Positions 1 through 10,759 are shown, counted from the first letter of the stretch. The stretch is DNA of 64,000 nucleotides from Adiantum capillus-veneris (GCA_014529385.2 CM043944.1:78385884-78449883); one strand, 5' to 3'. Numbers and translations are program-made. The notes: a model not told the origin generated them from the sequence alone.

Positions 1-192
1 AACACCATATGCGAGCCACAAATGGCTGCAAGCACCACACAACTAGACGATCCTAGCAAGCTCAAAGGGACAGGGGTGTGTCACTCACTGTTCACTGCTT
101 CCGTCGTGAAGGATCTTGTGCCACGAAGAAGAAGGAGCCGTTGTCACCGCGCTCAGTCGCCTCGCCGTCATCGATGCCACCGCAATGCTCGA

Positions 193-245
<53 letters not shown>

Positions 246-400
246 CATACACACACACGCGCATACACACGTGAGCACACAAAGGAGGAGAAGATAGAGG
301 TAGAGCAAGAGCACTTGTTAGAGTCAATTTCAATTGACGATTCTGACTCCGAATCGTGTGGGATATAGTCTTTTGAGACACTACTGGTTCTAATGTCAGT
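1..400 (-). mobile_element. LTR fragment of Tat/Athila-like element H, cut by window edge
   Basis: Positions 1-190 are the reverse complement of a sequence closely like 8000-8190, which lies just upstream of a Ty3 primer binding site. This is therefore the 3' part of an LTR of the same family, on the minus strand. A CT microsatellite interrupts the similarity, which resumes weakly around 285-310. On the minus strand the LTR follows a protease remnant at 723-1125, so it is read as the 3' LTR of element H. The outer boundary lies off the window and the inner boundary near 400 is approximate. Short frames across it are low-complexity artefacts. Confidence 0.6.
196..242. repeat. (CT)n microsatellite
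   Basis: Uninterrupted CT dinucleotide run of 47 bp, followed by a short CA-rich stretch at about 249-268. It sits inside the H LTR and is absent from the related LTR at 8000-8190, so it expanded after the two copies diverged. Confidence 0.95.
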
Positions 401-722
401 CAAGCCTCCATCTTATAGGTCCTAAGAATCTATATGCATTGATATTGTCATACTTAAAGGTACAAGTGGTGGCATTTCATCCCCCTCAGGTGTTACCCAA
501 GTCGTCCCCCTATTCCCCAAGTGTCTATGGTTGCTGCTAGGAGGACCCAATCCACATTGTCAGACTCAGTCATCCTAGTTAGAGCATCCATATAAGGAGA
601 ATATTTCCCAACATCAGTGTCCATTTTACACGTGTAACAATACTGTAATGGGGTCGAGTGAATTGTGGTGTCAAATCTATGATCAATTATAAATTTGTTT
701 CCTAGAGGATGTGCCTGCCCAG
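401..722. other. Unassigned stretch between H protease remnant and H LTR
   Basis: No open frame or motif recognised. On the minus strand it lies between the protease remnant and the LTR, where a full Ty3 element would carry reverse transcriptase, RNase H and integrase (more than 3 kb). H is therefore either internally deleted or a non-autonomous form. Confidence 0.4.
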
Positions 723-1125
723 TTATAAGATCAGCTCAAATGACAAAATCTTGGAACTGCAGTAGACATGGTTTTTAGACCAGTCATGCACCATTTTTGC
801 TTCCCTCATGAAAGGACGTCTTAAGATAATCTGAGATGACATAGTGTGCTTGGAAAAATCCATAACAATGAAGGTATGCCTTATTTTGTATCCAAAGACC
901 TTGATCTTGAGATCTTCTAGCATTCCAATAGGTTTAACAATATTGGCCATCTTTACCACTATGTTTGTAGTTCCAAGGTGAGGTCTTCCCATAGTTTCTC
1001 AACATTTTTTAGTCGCAATGTTAACCCCAACGCCACCATCAAGGATTCCCTTCATAGTTAATCCCTTGGTAGTGATTGGTATGGTCACATTGGATTCATC
1101 GCCTTCAAAGTATTCTCCCAATTTC
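723..1125 (-). pseudogene. Retropepsin-like protease remnant of element H
   Basis: The minus-strand translation holds an ILDGG catalytic-loop motif (about 1035-1050), then a long shared stretch ending in a LRRPFMR motif matching the ILGRPFMR flap-to-C-terminal region of element D's first protease at 20698-20960. The spacing matches D. A Ty3 protease would process the Gag-Pol polyprotein. The active-site triad reads D-G-G rather than D-S/T-G, and an in-frame stop follows the motif at about 1010, so it is dead. Similarity to D places H in the same plant Tat/Athila-like group; that placement is inferred from motif context. Confidence 0.7.
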
Positions 1126-1392
1126 TTAACATGTTATTTCAACAATAGAGTTCTCATCTAGGTTAGGTCGTGGATCTAAGTGTTCCTCTTCTATTGGCAT
1201 CTCCCCAGTTCCATCCATCTGTGAAAATTGTGGTAGCCCGACTTTCAATTCTCCATTGAGGAAAGCTTGAAGAGCTAAGAATAGCTCGGGGTCTCCATAT
1301 AGTTTGGACATGATGGTGGTTCTAACTTTTGAAGCCATGAAATCCATCAATTTGGCAATATTTAACGACACTTTTTAGGCTTCAATCCCTTG
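1126..1392 (-). pseudogene. Gag/pre-protease fragment of element H
   Basis: An open minus-strand frame of about 80 codons (1126-1371) leads into the protease remnant. It is acidic near its end and has no zinc knuckle. By position it is the linker between nucleocapsid and protease. Its upstream part was displaced by insertion of element A and resumes at 7317. Confidence 0.45.
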
Positions 1393-1397
1393 ACATG
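1393..1397 (+). repeat. Left target-site duplication of element A (ACATG)
   Basis: ACATG directly precedes the LTR start TGTCAG and recurs at 7312-7316 directly after the second LTR. A 5-bp duplication is normal for Ty3 integrase. Confidence 0.9.
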
Positions 1398-1553
1398 TGT
1401 CAGGACAACGGCAAGGCTGGACTAGACAAGGGCAAGGTCGGGATAGGCAATGTGGAAAGGGAGTCCAACTAGGGAAAAGGTCTAGGATCCATGCTATATA
1501 GTGGGTGGTTGGGAGGTGGACTCCTAGGTTCTAGTTCCCGGCCTTGTCTAACA
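1398..1553 (+). repeat. 5' LTR of element A
   Basis: Starts TGTCAGG, ends CTAACA, and aligns along its length with 7159-7311. A TATA-like TATATAG at 1495-1501 is the likely core promoter. Confidence 0.92.
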
Positions 1554-1566
1554 TTGGTATCAATGG
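1554..1566 (+). promoter_or_regulatory. Primer binding site of element A (tRNA-iMet type)
   Basis: TTGGTATCAATGG directly follows the LTR. The TGGTATCA core is the usual complement of plant initiator tRNA-Met; the rest departs from the usual GAGC, consistent with decay. Confidence 0.8.
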
Positions 1567-2360
1567 CAAGGTTACTTTTTGGGAAGGCACAGCCGTGGAG
1601 GAGGGGAGCCACATAATTCTTGCATGTCTTTTTGCATGTCGGGGTCAAGGAGGCGTGGAGCTCACCCCCTGTGAGGAGGGAAGACAGGGCCGAAGGCGTG
1701 GGAAATATCTCTTGCGAGGGGAAACTGCCTGTCGGCAACCTGCACGAAATTGCGCCCTTGCGGGCTCTACGGCATCGCGCCGGGGTGGGGAGCACTTCAC
1801 GTGCCTGTAGCGACGGGCCTCGACCATGGGCCTCGACCATTATACGAGGTGGGGTGAGAAAAGCTCCCCCCTCGCGCTGTCTGCAGGCTACCATAGCCGG
1901 TGAGCAAGGTTATTTTCACACCCGATGGGTGCCCAACCCCATTAGGGGTTAGTGGCCACGATTTTTTTTAAACAACTAAGGGACGATACCCACAGTGGGG
2001 TACCCCCTCCTCCCTCTTGTGAAGCTTCGGCAAAGCTAGGCATCTCGACAAGGCCGTCAAGTACATACACCACACAAATTCTCTGTGTATGATCTGCAAA
2101 AAATCAAAGATTTAATAAAGCATCTCAAGGGGAGTTCAAAGTGACGTTATTTCTCAAAATCGATTACGGTCGAAAGCAATTCTACCCGTACTCGATTCGG
2201 CTACAAAGGGATTAAGGATTTCCCTACACGACTGAAATTTTGGATCAATTTTGACTTGGATAATATCGACTTCGATGGGATTAGCAAGGCTAATTAAACT
2301 TTGCAGTGCTCTCAATATCAGGTATTTTTCTGACTATTCCTTTCACTGCACTGTGTCGCC
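1567..2360 (+). other. Untranslated leader of element A
   Basis: About 790 bp between primer site and gag. The first 400 bp are GC-rich, which gives several overlapping open frames with no domain similarity. The rest is AT-richer. Nothing else recognised. Confidence 0.6.
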
Positions 2361-3362
2361 ATGGATTCAAATATCAATATGACTTTTGATTTCGAGAAAA
2401 ATACACCTGATCTTGCCCATGATGGCTCACGGCCGGATGCTCTCAAGGAGAGTACCCGCGACGCTACGGCAGGTGACGACACCTACGAATTTCTCGACAT
2501 TCAAGAATTTCGTGCACTACAGACACGCATATCAGTTATGGAAGAAAATTTTAAATTTTTAAACTAAAATGTCACTAAATTATCCACATTAATGATCCAA
2601 TTAATGCAACAACAATCCAAGGGTCCTGCTGACATGCACATGCATGAGCACGTTGCTACACAGGGGCAAGGCCCAACTGCTGATACTTTGCACACTCTCA
2701 CTGCAAAAGAGGTGGATGAGTTGTTGAAAAACACCAAACCATCCACTTTTAAGGGAGAAGACCGAAACCGCAATAAGGATCCAGTAAGATGGAATTCACG
2801 CCTTATGGCGTACTTTGGATGCAGTCAGAGCACTGCAAACGAGCCTAACTCTGGAAGTGGGATGGAATTCACGCCTTATGGCGTACTTTGGATGCAGTCA
2901 GAGCACTACAAACGAGCCTAACTCTGGAAGGCAAGGCCTACAAATGGTGGATGTCTCTCAAGGAGAAGAATATCATACCACAAAGTTGGACAGCTTTTTG
3001 AAGCTATGTTCCGCAAAGAATTTTTGCCTACAAATGAGGCAAATCGGAATTGGACGGCTTGGGACACGTGTTCCATGCGCCAACACCCATCATTACTAGA
3101 ATATATATCTCACTATCGGCATGTTATCCTCAAGTTGGAAGGCTTAGATAACTTTCAGCAAGTACGGGGATTTATACGAGGTCTGACACTAGAGCTTAAG
3201 AAGTATGTCAAGACCCAAGACCCTAAAACACTTGAGGAAGCCATAGTGAAAGCACATATTCACATGATCCAGATGAAAAGAAAGCACATAATACTCACGT
3301 GTCTACTAATACACATGGTAATACACGCACAGAGTATGGGCAGAATAGAAGGAAATTTATAG
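2361..3362 (+). pseudogene. gag (capsid part) of element A, broken
   Basis: The frame begins at ATG 2361 (MDSNINMTFDF), stops at TAA 2565-2567, continues in the same frame from 2592, and is thrown out of frame by a 73-bp tandem duplication at 2788-2933. The frame is recovered at 3006 with a retrotransposon-gag type sequence (RHVILKLEGL, RGFIRGL). Gag would form the particle that packages element RNA. Element B at 45700-46565 carries the same start and order, which supports this start choice. Confidence 0.75.
2788..2933 (+). repeat. 73-bp tandem duplication inside gag of element A
   Basis: 2788-2860 and 2861-2933 are almost identical, both beginning GATGGAATTC. 73 is not a multiple of three, so the duplication shifts the gag frame. 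Confidence 0.93.
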
Positions 3363-3823
3363 TAGCCAATTCACAAGCATCTAAAAAATCCAAAGGGTCC
3401 AGAGGTCCTCTCTCTCCTGAGGACTTTGATAAAGCTAAGAAAGAAAAATTATGTTTTCAATGTTTAGGAAGCGGTCATGGAAAAAAGGATTGTCCCAAGG
3501 GAAAATCTACTGCTCATGGCAAGGAGAAAGCAGTGCACACGGTGCAACTGCTACCTCTTGAGTCTTCCTCACGATTCTCTACAGTGGAAGTAACACACAC
3601 CGAGGTGGTGCATGAATTCTTTCTCACAGCTTCCATGTGGCAACAGACCTTCCGACCACATGAGTTAGTACGTATGCATGGATCTCTGCAAGGGCACAAG
3701 GTGCACATCTTTGTAGATGGCGGTGCTACTCACAATTTCATCAATCATGGATTGGTGAAAAACTCAATTGACTCAAACTCCGAGTACCCACCGCTACAAG
3801 GTAGCAATGATGAATGGACATGA
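3299..3823 (+). pseudogene. Zinc knuckle and protease start of element A
   Basis: Contains a CX2CX4HX4C nucleocapsid knuckle at 3452-3493 (CFQCLGSGHGKKDC), which binds RNA in the particle, then a retropepsin start with VDGGATHNF at about 3710-3740. The catalytic triad is D-G-G instead of D-S/T-G. A frameshift near 3770 moves the rest of the protease (VVLGREWL, about 3928) into the next frame. Confidence 0.8.
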
Positions 3824-5102
3824 TACCGAAATCTGGGATACTCAAGTCCGAGCTGTTCCATTGGAAGTACAAGGTTACTCCACATCCTTGGATTTTCAGA
3901 TTATGAACATGGAGCGGGCAGATGTGGTCCTTGGTAGGGAATGGTTGCATAGCCTAGGACCATCACTGAAGCATGGCTATGAGCACAACAGCTTGATGTT
4001 CGAATCCCATGGCGCACATGTGTTGTTGTTAGGAGAGAAGGATATACCTTCTTCACCATTGATATGTACAGCTGAGCTTATACATCTCATTTCAAATAAT
4101 GAAATAGATCAAGTTTTCTTGTGTTACTCATTGTCTCATTTTCTCTCTAACATTGAATCTGTTGAACATTCCTCAACGTCGCATGCTTCTCTCTCATCTC
4201 TTCCACCAATGGCTACTTTGAAACAAGCAAACGTTGCTAGTGAGTTACAAAAATTACTAAAGGAATTTCAAGATGTTTTTCCTAATGATTTGCCACCAGG
4301 ATTACCAACGACACGATCAGTGCAACATAGCATCGATGTGGTTGCAGACTGTAAACCTATACGTAAACCGCCCTACCGTATGAGTTACTCTGAAGCTGCT
4401 AAGGTGGAACGTCAGCTTGTTGACTACCTTAGCAGAGGGTTTGTACAACCCAGTTCTTCACCATGGGCTTCTCCTATCCTATTAGTGAAGAAAAAACACG
4501 GCAGTATGCGCATGTGCGTAGACTGTCGTGGCTTAAATGCGGTTACAGTTAAGAACAAGTACCCATTGCCACGAGTGGATGAGTTGTTCGACAAACTCAC
4601 TCATGCTCGCATTTTTACGAAAATAGACTTGCGGTCAGGTTATCACCAAGTCCATATTCGACTTGCTGATGTACCCAAAACTACATTCCGAACAAGGTTT
4701 GAACACTACGAGTTCTTGGTGATGCCCTTTAGGTTAACCAATGCGCCTGCAACATTCATGACACTTATGGATAGTGTCTTGATTGTCATCGGTTTTCTCG
4801 ATGACATTCTAGTCTACAGTGCTTCTGAATAAGAACACTTACAACATCTCAGGCAGGTGTTCGAATTGTTACGGACAAATAAATTATATGCCAAGGACTC
4901 TAAGTGTGATTTTTTGAAAGAAGAAATTCACTATCTGGGGCATGTTATTTCAGCTAATGGGCTATATATGGATCAATCCAAAGTGGATACAATCCGGCAA
5001 TGGCCTTCTCCTAAAAATCTGGAAGAGTTACCTATTTTTTTAGGATTTGCAGGTTTTTATCGAAGGTCGCTAAAAACTATGCTAATATTGATGTTCCCGT
5101 GA
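3768..5102 (+). pseudogene. Protease end and reverse transcriptase of element A
   Basis: From about 4360 the frame is a Ty3 reverse transcriptase: [47 protein letters not shown]. The polymerase box reads FLDD near 4795, where family members have Y/F-X-DD. TAA at 4830-4832 interrupts the frame, which continues with the thumb region (YLGHVISANG, LGFAGFYRR) to 5102. The enzyme would copy element RNA to DNA. It is dead through stops and a frameshift at the RNase H junction. Confidence 0.85.
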
Positions 5103-5570
5103 CAGATCAACTGAAAGGCAGAGGCAAAGCTTTTCAGTGGGGACCTGCTCAACAACACAATTTCGATACACTCAAGGATGCATTAGCTACATCTCCCATA
5201 CTAGCTATTGTAGATCCTTTGAAACCATTCGTTTTGGAAACGGATGCCAGTAACCGTGCTATTGGAGCAGTCCTGATACGAGATGGACAGCCAATTGCAT
5301 TTGAAAGCAAGAAGCTTGATGCAGCTCAGCAGAACCACTCTGCTTATGAGTGCGAACTCTATGCAATAGTGTCTGCCTTAAAAACATGGCGGCATTATTT
5401 GTATGGTGCTCAGTTTGAGATTGTGTTTGACCATGAAAGCATCAAATGGTTTACATAACAAACGAATTTGAATGGTCGAAAAGCCAGGTGGGCCGAGATT
5501 CTTCAGGAATATGACGCCAAGCTCCAGTATCGTAAAGGTCGATACAATGTGGTGGTTGACACTCTAAGTC
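5099..5570 (+). pseudogene. RNase H domain of element A
   Basis: Shows ETDASN (first Asp), SAYECELYAI (Glu) and FDHESIKWFT (Asp) of the Ty3 RNase H fold, which degrades RNA in the RNA-DNA hybrid. It is out of frame with the upstream polymerase, and TAA at 5456-5458 lies just after the third catalytic region. The typical LSRMPE exit motif is at about 5560-5580. Confidence 0.82.
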
Positions 5571-6525
5571 GTATGCCGGAGATCAATTCTCTCATGTTCA
5601 CGGAACTTCGTACTCAATTTTTGGATTCTCTCAAAGGCAAATATGAGCATGATGAAGCATATTCCAAAGTGTGGAGCCATGTACAAATGAGGGATCCTTC
5701 TCACTCCAACGATGGTAGTGTAACGTTAACCTCCACACCTAGTTCTCCTCTATCGAGTGATGAACTACAGCGATGGAAGAATTTCACCATCAACAATGGG
5801 TACCTACTCCATAAGGGGAGAGTTTGTGCCCCGACGGACACAGACATTAGGCGCCAAATTCTTTATGAATGTCATGATAGTCCAAGTACAGGGCACCCGG
5901 GTATTAGAAAAAACTTATGCTCTCATACAACGACAGTTTTATTGGCTAGGTATACATGGCTTTGTTCAAGCTTATGTCTCGCATTGCCAAAAATGTCAAG
6001 TTAACAAAGAAGAGTGCCTGAAAGCAGGAGGACTCTTACATCCTTTGGAGATTCCAAATGGAAAATGGGAAAGTATCTCTATGGACTTTATTGTGGGTTT
6101 ACCAACCACTATATGAGGTCATGACTCGGTATGGGTGGTCGTAGAGGGTTGTAGACCGGTTGACTAAACTATGTAAGTTTATTCCAACCAAATCAACGGT
6201 TAAGAAACCAGAATTAGCCAAGTTATTTGTGGACAATCTATACAAGTTGTATGGGTTGCCAAGTAACATCGTCAGTGATCGTGACCCAAGTTTAACAGTC
6301 ATTTTTGGAGGGCTATGTTCAAACGACTGGATACACAACTGAACCTCAGTACAACCGATCATCAGAAACAGATGGTCAGATTGAACGAGTTAACCAAGTG
6401 CTAGAGGATATGCTAAGAGCATACGTCAGCAAAAACAGTCAGATTGGGAAGAATACTTACCTATTCTCGAGTTTGCCTACAGTAGTGCTAAGCATGTCAC
6501 AACTGGATTTAGTTCTTTCATACTC
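5571..6525 (+). pseudogene. Integrase zinc-binding and core domains of element A
   Basis: H2C2 zinc domain: CHDSPSTGHPG at about 5862-5905, then, after a frameshift, CQKCQVNKE at about 5985-6015. Core: SMDFIVGLP near 6080 (first Asp), SDRDPSLT near 6275 (second Asp), TDGQIERVNQ near 6370 (Glu). These residues perform DDE strand transfer of the new DNA. The pieces fall in at least three frames, so the enzyme is inactive. Confidence 0.82.
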
Positions 6526-7158
6526 ATGTATGGGTTTCAACCTAGATCACCTGTTACGGTGGGGTTGGCAACCAAAAAGCTCCAAAAGGTTAAGGATTTT
6601 CTCCAAGACCACATGGATATGCTAAAACTCGCTCGTCAGAATGTCCGACAAGCACATGATCGGTATAAGAAGTATGCTGATGAGAAATGTCGGCAAGTTA
6701 CCTTCGAGGAAGGGGAGGAAGTATTTTTACGCATGCTAGAACATTCAGAAAGTCTGAAAACTAGGCCAACACCTAAATTATCTCCCCGATATTGTGGGCC
6801 TTTCAAAATACTCAAGCGAGTAGGTGATCGTGCCTACAAATTATTGTTACCTACACATTCTCGTATTTATCTGGTGTTTCATGTAAGCCGGTTACGTAAG
6901 TGGATACATGGGGACGACAATGTCATTGACCAACAGATTTTGGTTGATTTCGTTGAACCTCCTACCTTATCGCATGAACTTGAACGTGTTCTCCACTATC
7001 ATGAGTTACGTACGCGTCATCATGTACGTCAACAAGCCTCAATCAAGTGGAAAGATCGACCTGAGAAAGGTGCCACTTGGGAAAACATTAGTGTTCTTAA
7101 GAAGAAGTTCCTCACTTTTGTTTTCGAGGACGAAAACTCTTCTTTAAGGGGGGAGTAA
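6526..7158 (+). CDS. Integrase C-terminal region with chromodomain, element A
   Basis: Open frame of 210 residues. The integrase C-terminal SH3-like part (LSPRYCGPFKILKRVGDRAY, HVSRLRKW) is followed by a chromodomain at about residues 145-210 (HELRTRHHVRQQ, SIKWKDRPEKGATWEN, FVFEDENSSLRGE). In chromoviruses this domain is known to steer integration towards particular chromatin. Its intactness is by chance, since the upstream pol is dead. The same tail, broken, is recognisable in element F at 54201-54258 and 60932-61010. Confidence 0.88.
   Translation: MYGFQPRSPVTVGLATKKLQKVKDFLQDHMDMLKLARQNVRQAHDRYKKYADEKCRQVTFEEGEEVFLRMLEHSESLKTRPTPKLSPRYCGPFKILKRVGDRAYKLLLPTHSRIYLVFHVSRLRKWIHGDDNVIDQQILVDFVEPPTLSHELERVLHYHELRTRHHVRQQASIKWKDRPEKGATWENISVLKKKFLTFVFEDENSSLRGE
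7146..7155 (+). promoter_or_regulatory. Polypurine tract of element A
   Basis: AAGGGGGGAG overlaps the end of the chromodomain frame and lies 3 bp before the 3' LTR. This is the usual plus-strand DNA primer. Confidence 0.88.
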
Positions 7159-7311
7159 TGTCAGAACAACGGCAAGGCTGGACTATACAAGGGCAAGGCC
7201 GGGCTAGGTAGTGTGGAAAGGGAGTCCAACTAGGGAAAAGGGTTAGGAGCCATGTTATATAGTGGGTGGTTGGGAGTTGGACTCCTAGGTTCTAGCTCCC
7301 TTTGTCTAACA
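7159..7311 (+). repeat. 3' LTR of element A
   Basis: Starts TGTCAGAAC, ends CTAACA. It aligns with 1398-1553 with about a dozen substitutions and a 3-bp length difference. Followed by the ACATG target duplication. Confidence 0.92.
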
Positions 7312-7316
7312 ACATG
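7312..7316 (+). repeat. Right target-site duplication of element A (ACATG)
   Basis: Identical to 1393-1397. Confidence 0.9.
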
Positions 7317-7840
7317 GGGAAGACGGGATCTCCATTTCTTTGATAGGGTCAGGTAATCCCTCTGTAAACATTCTTTCTAATAAGAAGGGAGTACGCCATT
7401 GTTGCTCCCTTCTTGGATACATATGATTGTTTTATGGAGCATGATTGTCTCTAAGACTCTCTTGAATGGCCTTGGTGAGATATGCTAAAGTCATCTCAGA
7501 TATCTTTGGCTCTTTAGCAATAGGCTTTAGGGTCATTGGCTCATGCTCTGATGTTTGCGAGCTAGTAGATTTAGGCTCAATAGACACTCTTTCTTCTTGA
7601 ATCATTAAATTGTCCTCCAATTGGATCGCTTGGTTCTGATCTTGGTGTTAAAGTCACACGAACGACAGTGGAGTCAGTACCGGGCGAATAGGAGGCTTCG
7701 TGACTATCCAAAGCTCCCCATTGCTTGGTGCTGACCTTGGCAAATGGATGTTTCACCCAGCTAACATCCACGATTATCACATTGTTTTGAGTCAAGGGTT
7801 GGCGGGCTTGTCGGTCCAATAGGTGCGTAGGTGATCGCCG
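7317..7840 (-). pseudogene. Gag-side remainder of element H
   Basis: Minus-strand frames at 7432-7620 and 7577-7819 continue element H upstream of A. They have no zinc knuckle or catalytic motif. A segment at about 7636-7745 (minus-strand WGALDSHEASYSPGTDSTVV) recurs as two tandem copies at 42495-42665 (GVLGSHQASYSPDANS), so this stretch carries a shared repeat. Which protein it encodes is not known. Confidence 0.4.
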
Positions 7841-7849
7841 ATGAGAGAC

Positions 7850-8229
7850 GCACCACTTATCTTATTTTACAGTATTTTGCAATGATCGACCACAATGGGC
7901 GTCCATGTGTGAATTGGTCAAGCTCTTATAAAAGGTCTATTTTGACCTAAAATCCTTATTCTTTGAGGTGCAAGCTAAGAAGTTCTCGTGCTCTACCTCT
8001 GTCTTCTCGTGCATCCGCGGCGGCAAGGCGGTTGAGCGCAACGGTGACGGGCGCTCTTTCTTCTTTGCAACACATGATCCTTCATGACGGAAGCATTGAG
8101 CGGTGAGTGGCACACCCCTACCCCTTTGAGCTTGCTAGGATCTTTTAGTTGTGTGCTTGCAGACATTTGTGGCTTGCATATGGTGTTTTGGCCAGTTCCC
8201 AGCCTCCGACACGTGCGGCAAAGCGCACA
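7850..8229 (+). repeat. 5' LTR of element C (left border uncertain)
   Basis: Ends GCGCACA at 8229, a few bases before the primer site. 8000-8190 matches the inverted H LTR at 1-190. No second copy is present in the window to fix the left border, which I place near the end of the H frames. Confidence 0.6.
7927..7933 (+). promoter_or_regulatory. TATA box in the C LTR
   Basis: TATAAAA followed by GG, about 300 bp before the LTR end, where a U3 promoter is expected. Transcription would start near 7960. Confidence 0.6.
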
Positions 8230-8233
8230 TTTT

Positions 8234-8252
8234 TGGCGCCACTGTCGGGGAT
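8234..8252 (+). promoter_or_regulatory. Primer binding site of element C (tRNA-Asp type)
   Basis: TGGCGCCACTGTCGGGGAT resembles the tRNA-Asp-complementary site used by plant Tat/Athila elements. The same motif opens element D at 15439. Confidence 0.82.
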
Positions 8253-9599
8253 TGCCTTGCACTAGCTTGAGGAGCACTCAGTGCTACCTCTTGAAGCCAT
8301 TATTTCATTTATTTTCAGCTTTTGTCTGAGTTTTGTTAGGTCTGTCAAGTTTTGTAATGTGCAGGTGTTAGCAGATTTGTTAGTTAGTGTAGATCTGGTA
8401 ATGTGCAGTATGCAGTGTGAAGTTTGATGTGTTAGGGAGTGTAGACAGTGTGCAATAGTTAATGTAGACAGTTTTAAGGTTGATTGTTCTGTCAGTGTGT
8501 TAGCAAAGATAATTAGTGTTAATTAGCTATGTTAGCTACATGCAGGTTAGACAAAGCTGCTAGGAGTTGTTGTGTGTGCGCATAAGCTCGGCGTGCAAGC
8601 GCACCATTATCCACACAAAAAGATTTATAAAAAAAAACGCTCGGAAATTTGAGACCAAAAAGAAAATTTAAAAAATATTATTTTAAAAGGAAGGAATCGG
8701 GATCTTCCCAAGAGCCCGGAGCCCGAGCCCGAGCCTAGGGCCTTAGTCCTCAGTCTTATGATATAGTACACACACATTTCCAATATTTATAAATACTAGG
8801 ACCTCAAGTGAAAGGAGGGTATGTGGGACAAGTTCCTCAAGTCCTTCACCATCCCCTTCACACTCACCCTTTGGACTTACTAATTCTAGCCTTCTTTCCG
8901 ACTAGGAAAAGACTATTTTTATGATTCTCAGGGCTTTACATAACCAAATTGGGAGTTGTAAAGCGTGACACGTCCCTCTAGCCAAGATGCTCGTTTTGAG
9001 CTATCACACACCATATTTCGTGGCTTGGTTATAAAAGAGGATCTAAAAAACAAAAAAATCATGAAAAAATTTGGGTTGTAAACACCTAAAAAACTAGGTG
9101 AACGGCCTTCACGGGCACTCACCAACACTTCTAGAGTGTTTTGGTCACATGCACCTACGCTATGGTCGTAGCTAGAGGACGATCGCATAGAGAGTGTCTC
9201 TGTTTATGCGGGACTCATTATTCCTCCACCTTAGGCTCTAGGTCCTCGGCAAAAATCCAAGGTAGTACCACTCATGATCCACATATTGCGTCTAGTGACT
9301 CTTCCTCTGACTACGACGTCATGGAAGGTTAGCCAATGCCTAACTCTGATAGCCCAAGCCAAGACATGCATGCCATGGGCCCACGGTCCGGGACGAGCGT
9401 GCTTAGCCGCTTGAAAGAGACTTTGAGTAGAGCCACTCGCTCCGAACATGGAGCTAACGATGTGAATGAAGGGGGTGGGGAAGTAAATTGCCATTCATGA
9501 CCAACATAGACCCCATGCTCCTGGAGAGTGTGCATGTGAATACTCCATTCACTGCACCCCCTGACTCTTCATAGCTATTTCCCTTCGAGGTTATATTAC
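8253..9599 (+). other. Untranslated leader of element C
   Basis: No convincing frame. 8630-8700 is A-rich, and a GAGCCC-type short direct repeat lies at about 8720-8745. Long leaders are usual in Tat-type elements. Confidence 0.45.
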
Positions 9600-10344
9600 C
9601 TAATGGTAGAAGTCTTGACAAAGTGCAAGACGTTCAGCGATATATCATTGCGGCTGGGGAAAAGAAAATTGAGAGCCTACGCAAGGCAGAGAAACGGAGA
9701 GAGTTAAAAGCAAAGGCCCCTTTGTCAACATCCATCCTAGGTGAGCAATCGAGTGCTCATGAATTAGCAACCACTGAGGGTCAACCCACAGAGAGCCACA
9801 TTGCATCTAGTTCAAAGGACATCCCTAGCATCTCAATCCTAGATGGAGCGTTTCTAAATGAGAACTACAAACGGAGACTTTAAATGACCTATACACAGGT
9901 CACACCTATCATGTGGGTTGGTTAGATGTTCTGCAATCCACAACAGGTGCTACTAGCATAGAGGATCAACAACAATGAGTTTGTGATATCATCCATAGGG
10001 TCATTGAGTTGGAGAGGCAGAACAAAGGGATCCACATACCTTCAACGGGTCTCATGAGATTCCTGGATACAGGGAAGTCTACGCAACCAACTTTATCACA
10101 AATGGAGACTCCCTTGGTAAGCCCCATGGATCCTCCATATGTTGTTTTACCAGGGGTCTCACTACAATCTGAGCCTGTAGACAGCAAAGGCAATCTCAAC
10201 AAGCGGGAACTGTCTCCTAGAAGCCGAACATTGGATCAGTCAGTAATTACCATGGCGTTTACCACAGTAACCTCAAAAGGCTACAAATATGACCCATTAC
10301 ATTGTAATTGGGCTTATTGTACTTTGAACTGCTTGTACTTTTGA
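9600..10344 (+). pseudogene. Unidentified pre-gag coding remnant in element C
   Basis: An 86-codon frame (9623-9883) has a charged helical start (GEKKIESLRKAEKRRELKAK). A later frame covers 10009-10344. No domain is recognised. Ogre/Tat elements may carry an extra reading frame upstream of gag; this could be a decayed one, which is inference only. Confidence 0.3.
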
Positions 10345-10759
10345 CTTCTTACTCCTAGTCTCTTGGTTCTAGTCTTCGAAGTTGTTCTTGAGTTAAAATC
10401 TCTCACTTGTAATTCTACTATGTAATCATTACTACAGTAGTCAATTGGGCTTCAGTCTGTTATACCTTGTACTCGTTCTTCATAAACTATGAATCTGAAC
10501 CTGAAATACTTTTCCATTCATTCAGTCTATTTCTAGTCCTAGTAGAGTATTTCAATTCAGTTAACTATTCCAGTTCAGTTTACATATTCCATTCTAATTT
10601 CACCGACTGAACTAACGACTTCTAGTAGCTATAAATTCTAACACTGAAATCAGCTATCTAAAGAGATCAGCTCCAATTCCATTTTGGTGATCACGGTGGC
10701 TAGAGCTGTTTGCTCATTGACCAGAACGCATCTCCCAGTTTGAATTTCCAACTGAAGTT
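10345..10759 (+). other. AT-rich leader just before C gag
   Basis: AT-rich, with imperfect direct repeats of CAGTTCAGTTTACA type around 10555-10590. No coding potential recognised. Confidence 0.4.

Larger units (their letters stand above)
1398..7311 (+). mobile_element. Element A: complete but decayed chromodomain Ty3 retrotransposon
   Basis: The 5.9-kb unit has short LTRs (156 and 153 bp), an initiator-tRNA-Met-type primer site, gag, zinc knuckle, protease, reverse transcriptase, RNase H, integrase, C-terminal chromodomain, polypurine tract and a perfect 5-bp target duplication. This order defines chromoviruses. By eye the LTRs differ at about a dozen positions (about 8 percent), so this is an old insertion. 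Stops, frameshifts and a 73-bp duplication break every domain. It lies inside minus-strand element H. Confidence 0.93.

Noticed and set aside
92-403. Open frames through the CT microsatellite
   Set aside because: They translate to Ser-Leu or Arg-Glu dipeptide runs on both strands and match no protein; they follow from the repeat.
1469-1952. Overlapping GC-rich open frames on both strands
   Set aside because: They lie in the LTR and leader of element A; absence of stops is explained by base composition and no domain is seen.
8219-8260. tRNA gene at the GGCGCC motif
   Set aside because: Only the 18-19 bases complementary to a tRNA 3' end are present; no cloverleaf or A/B boxes follow.
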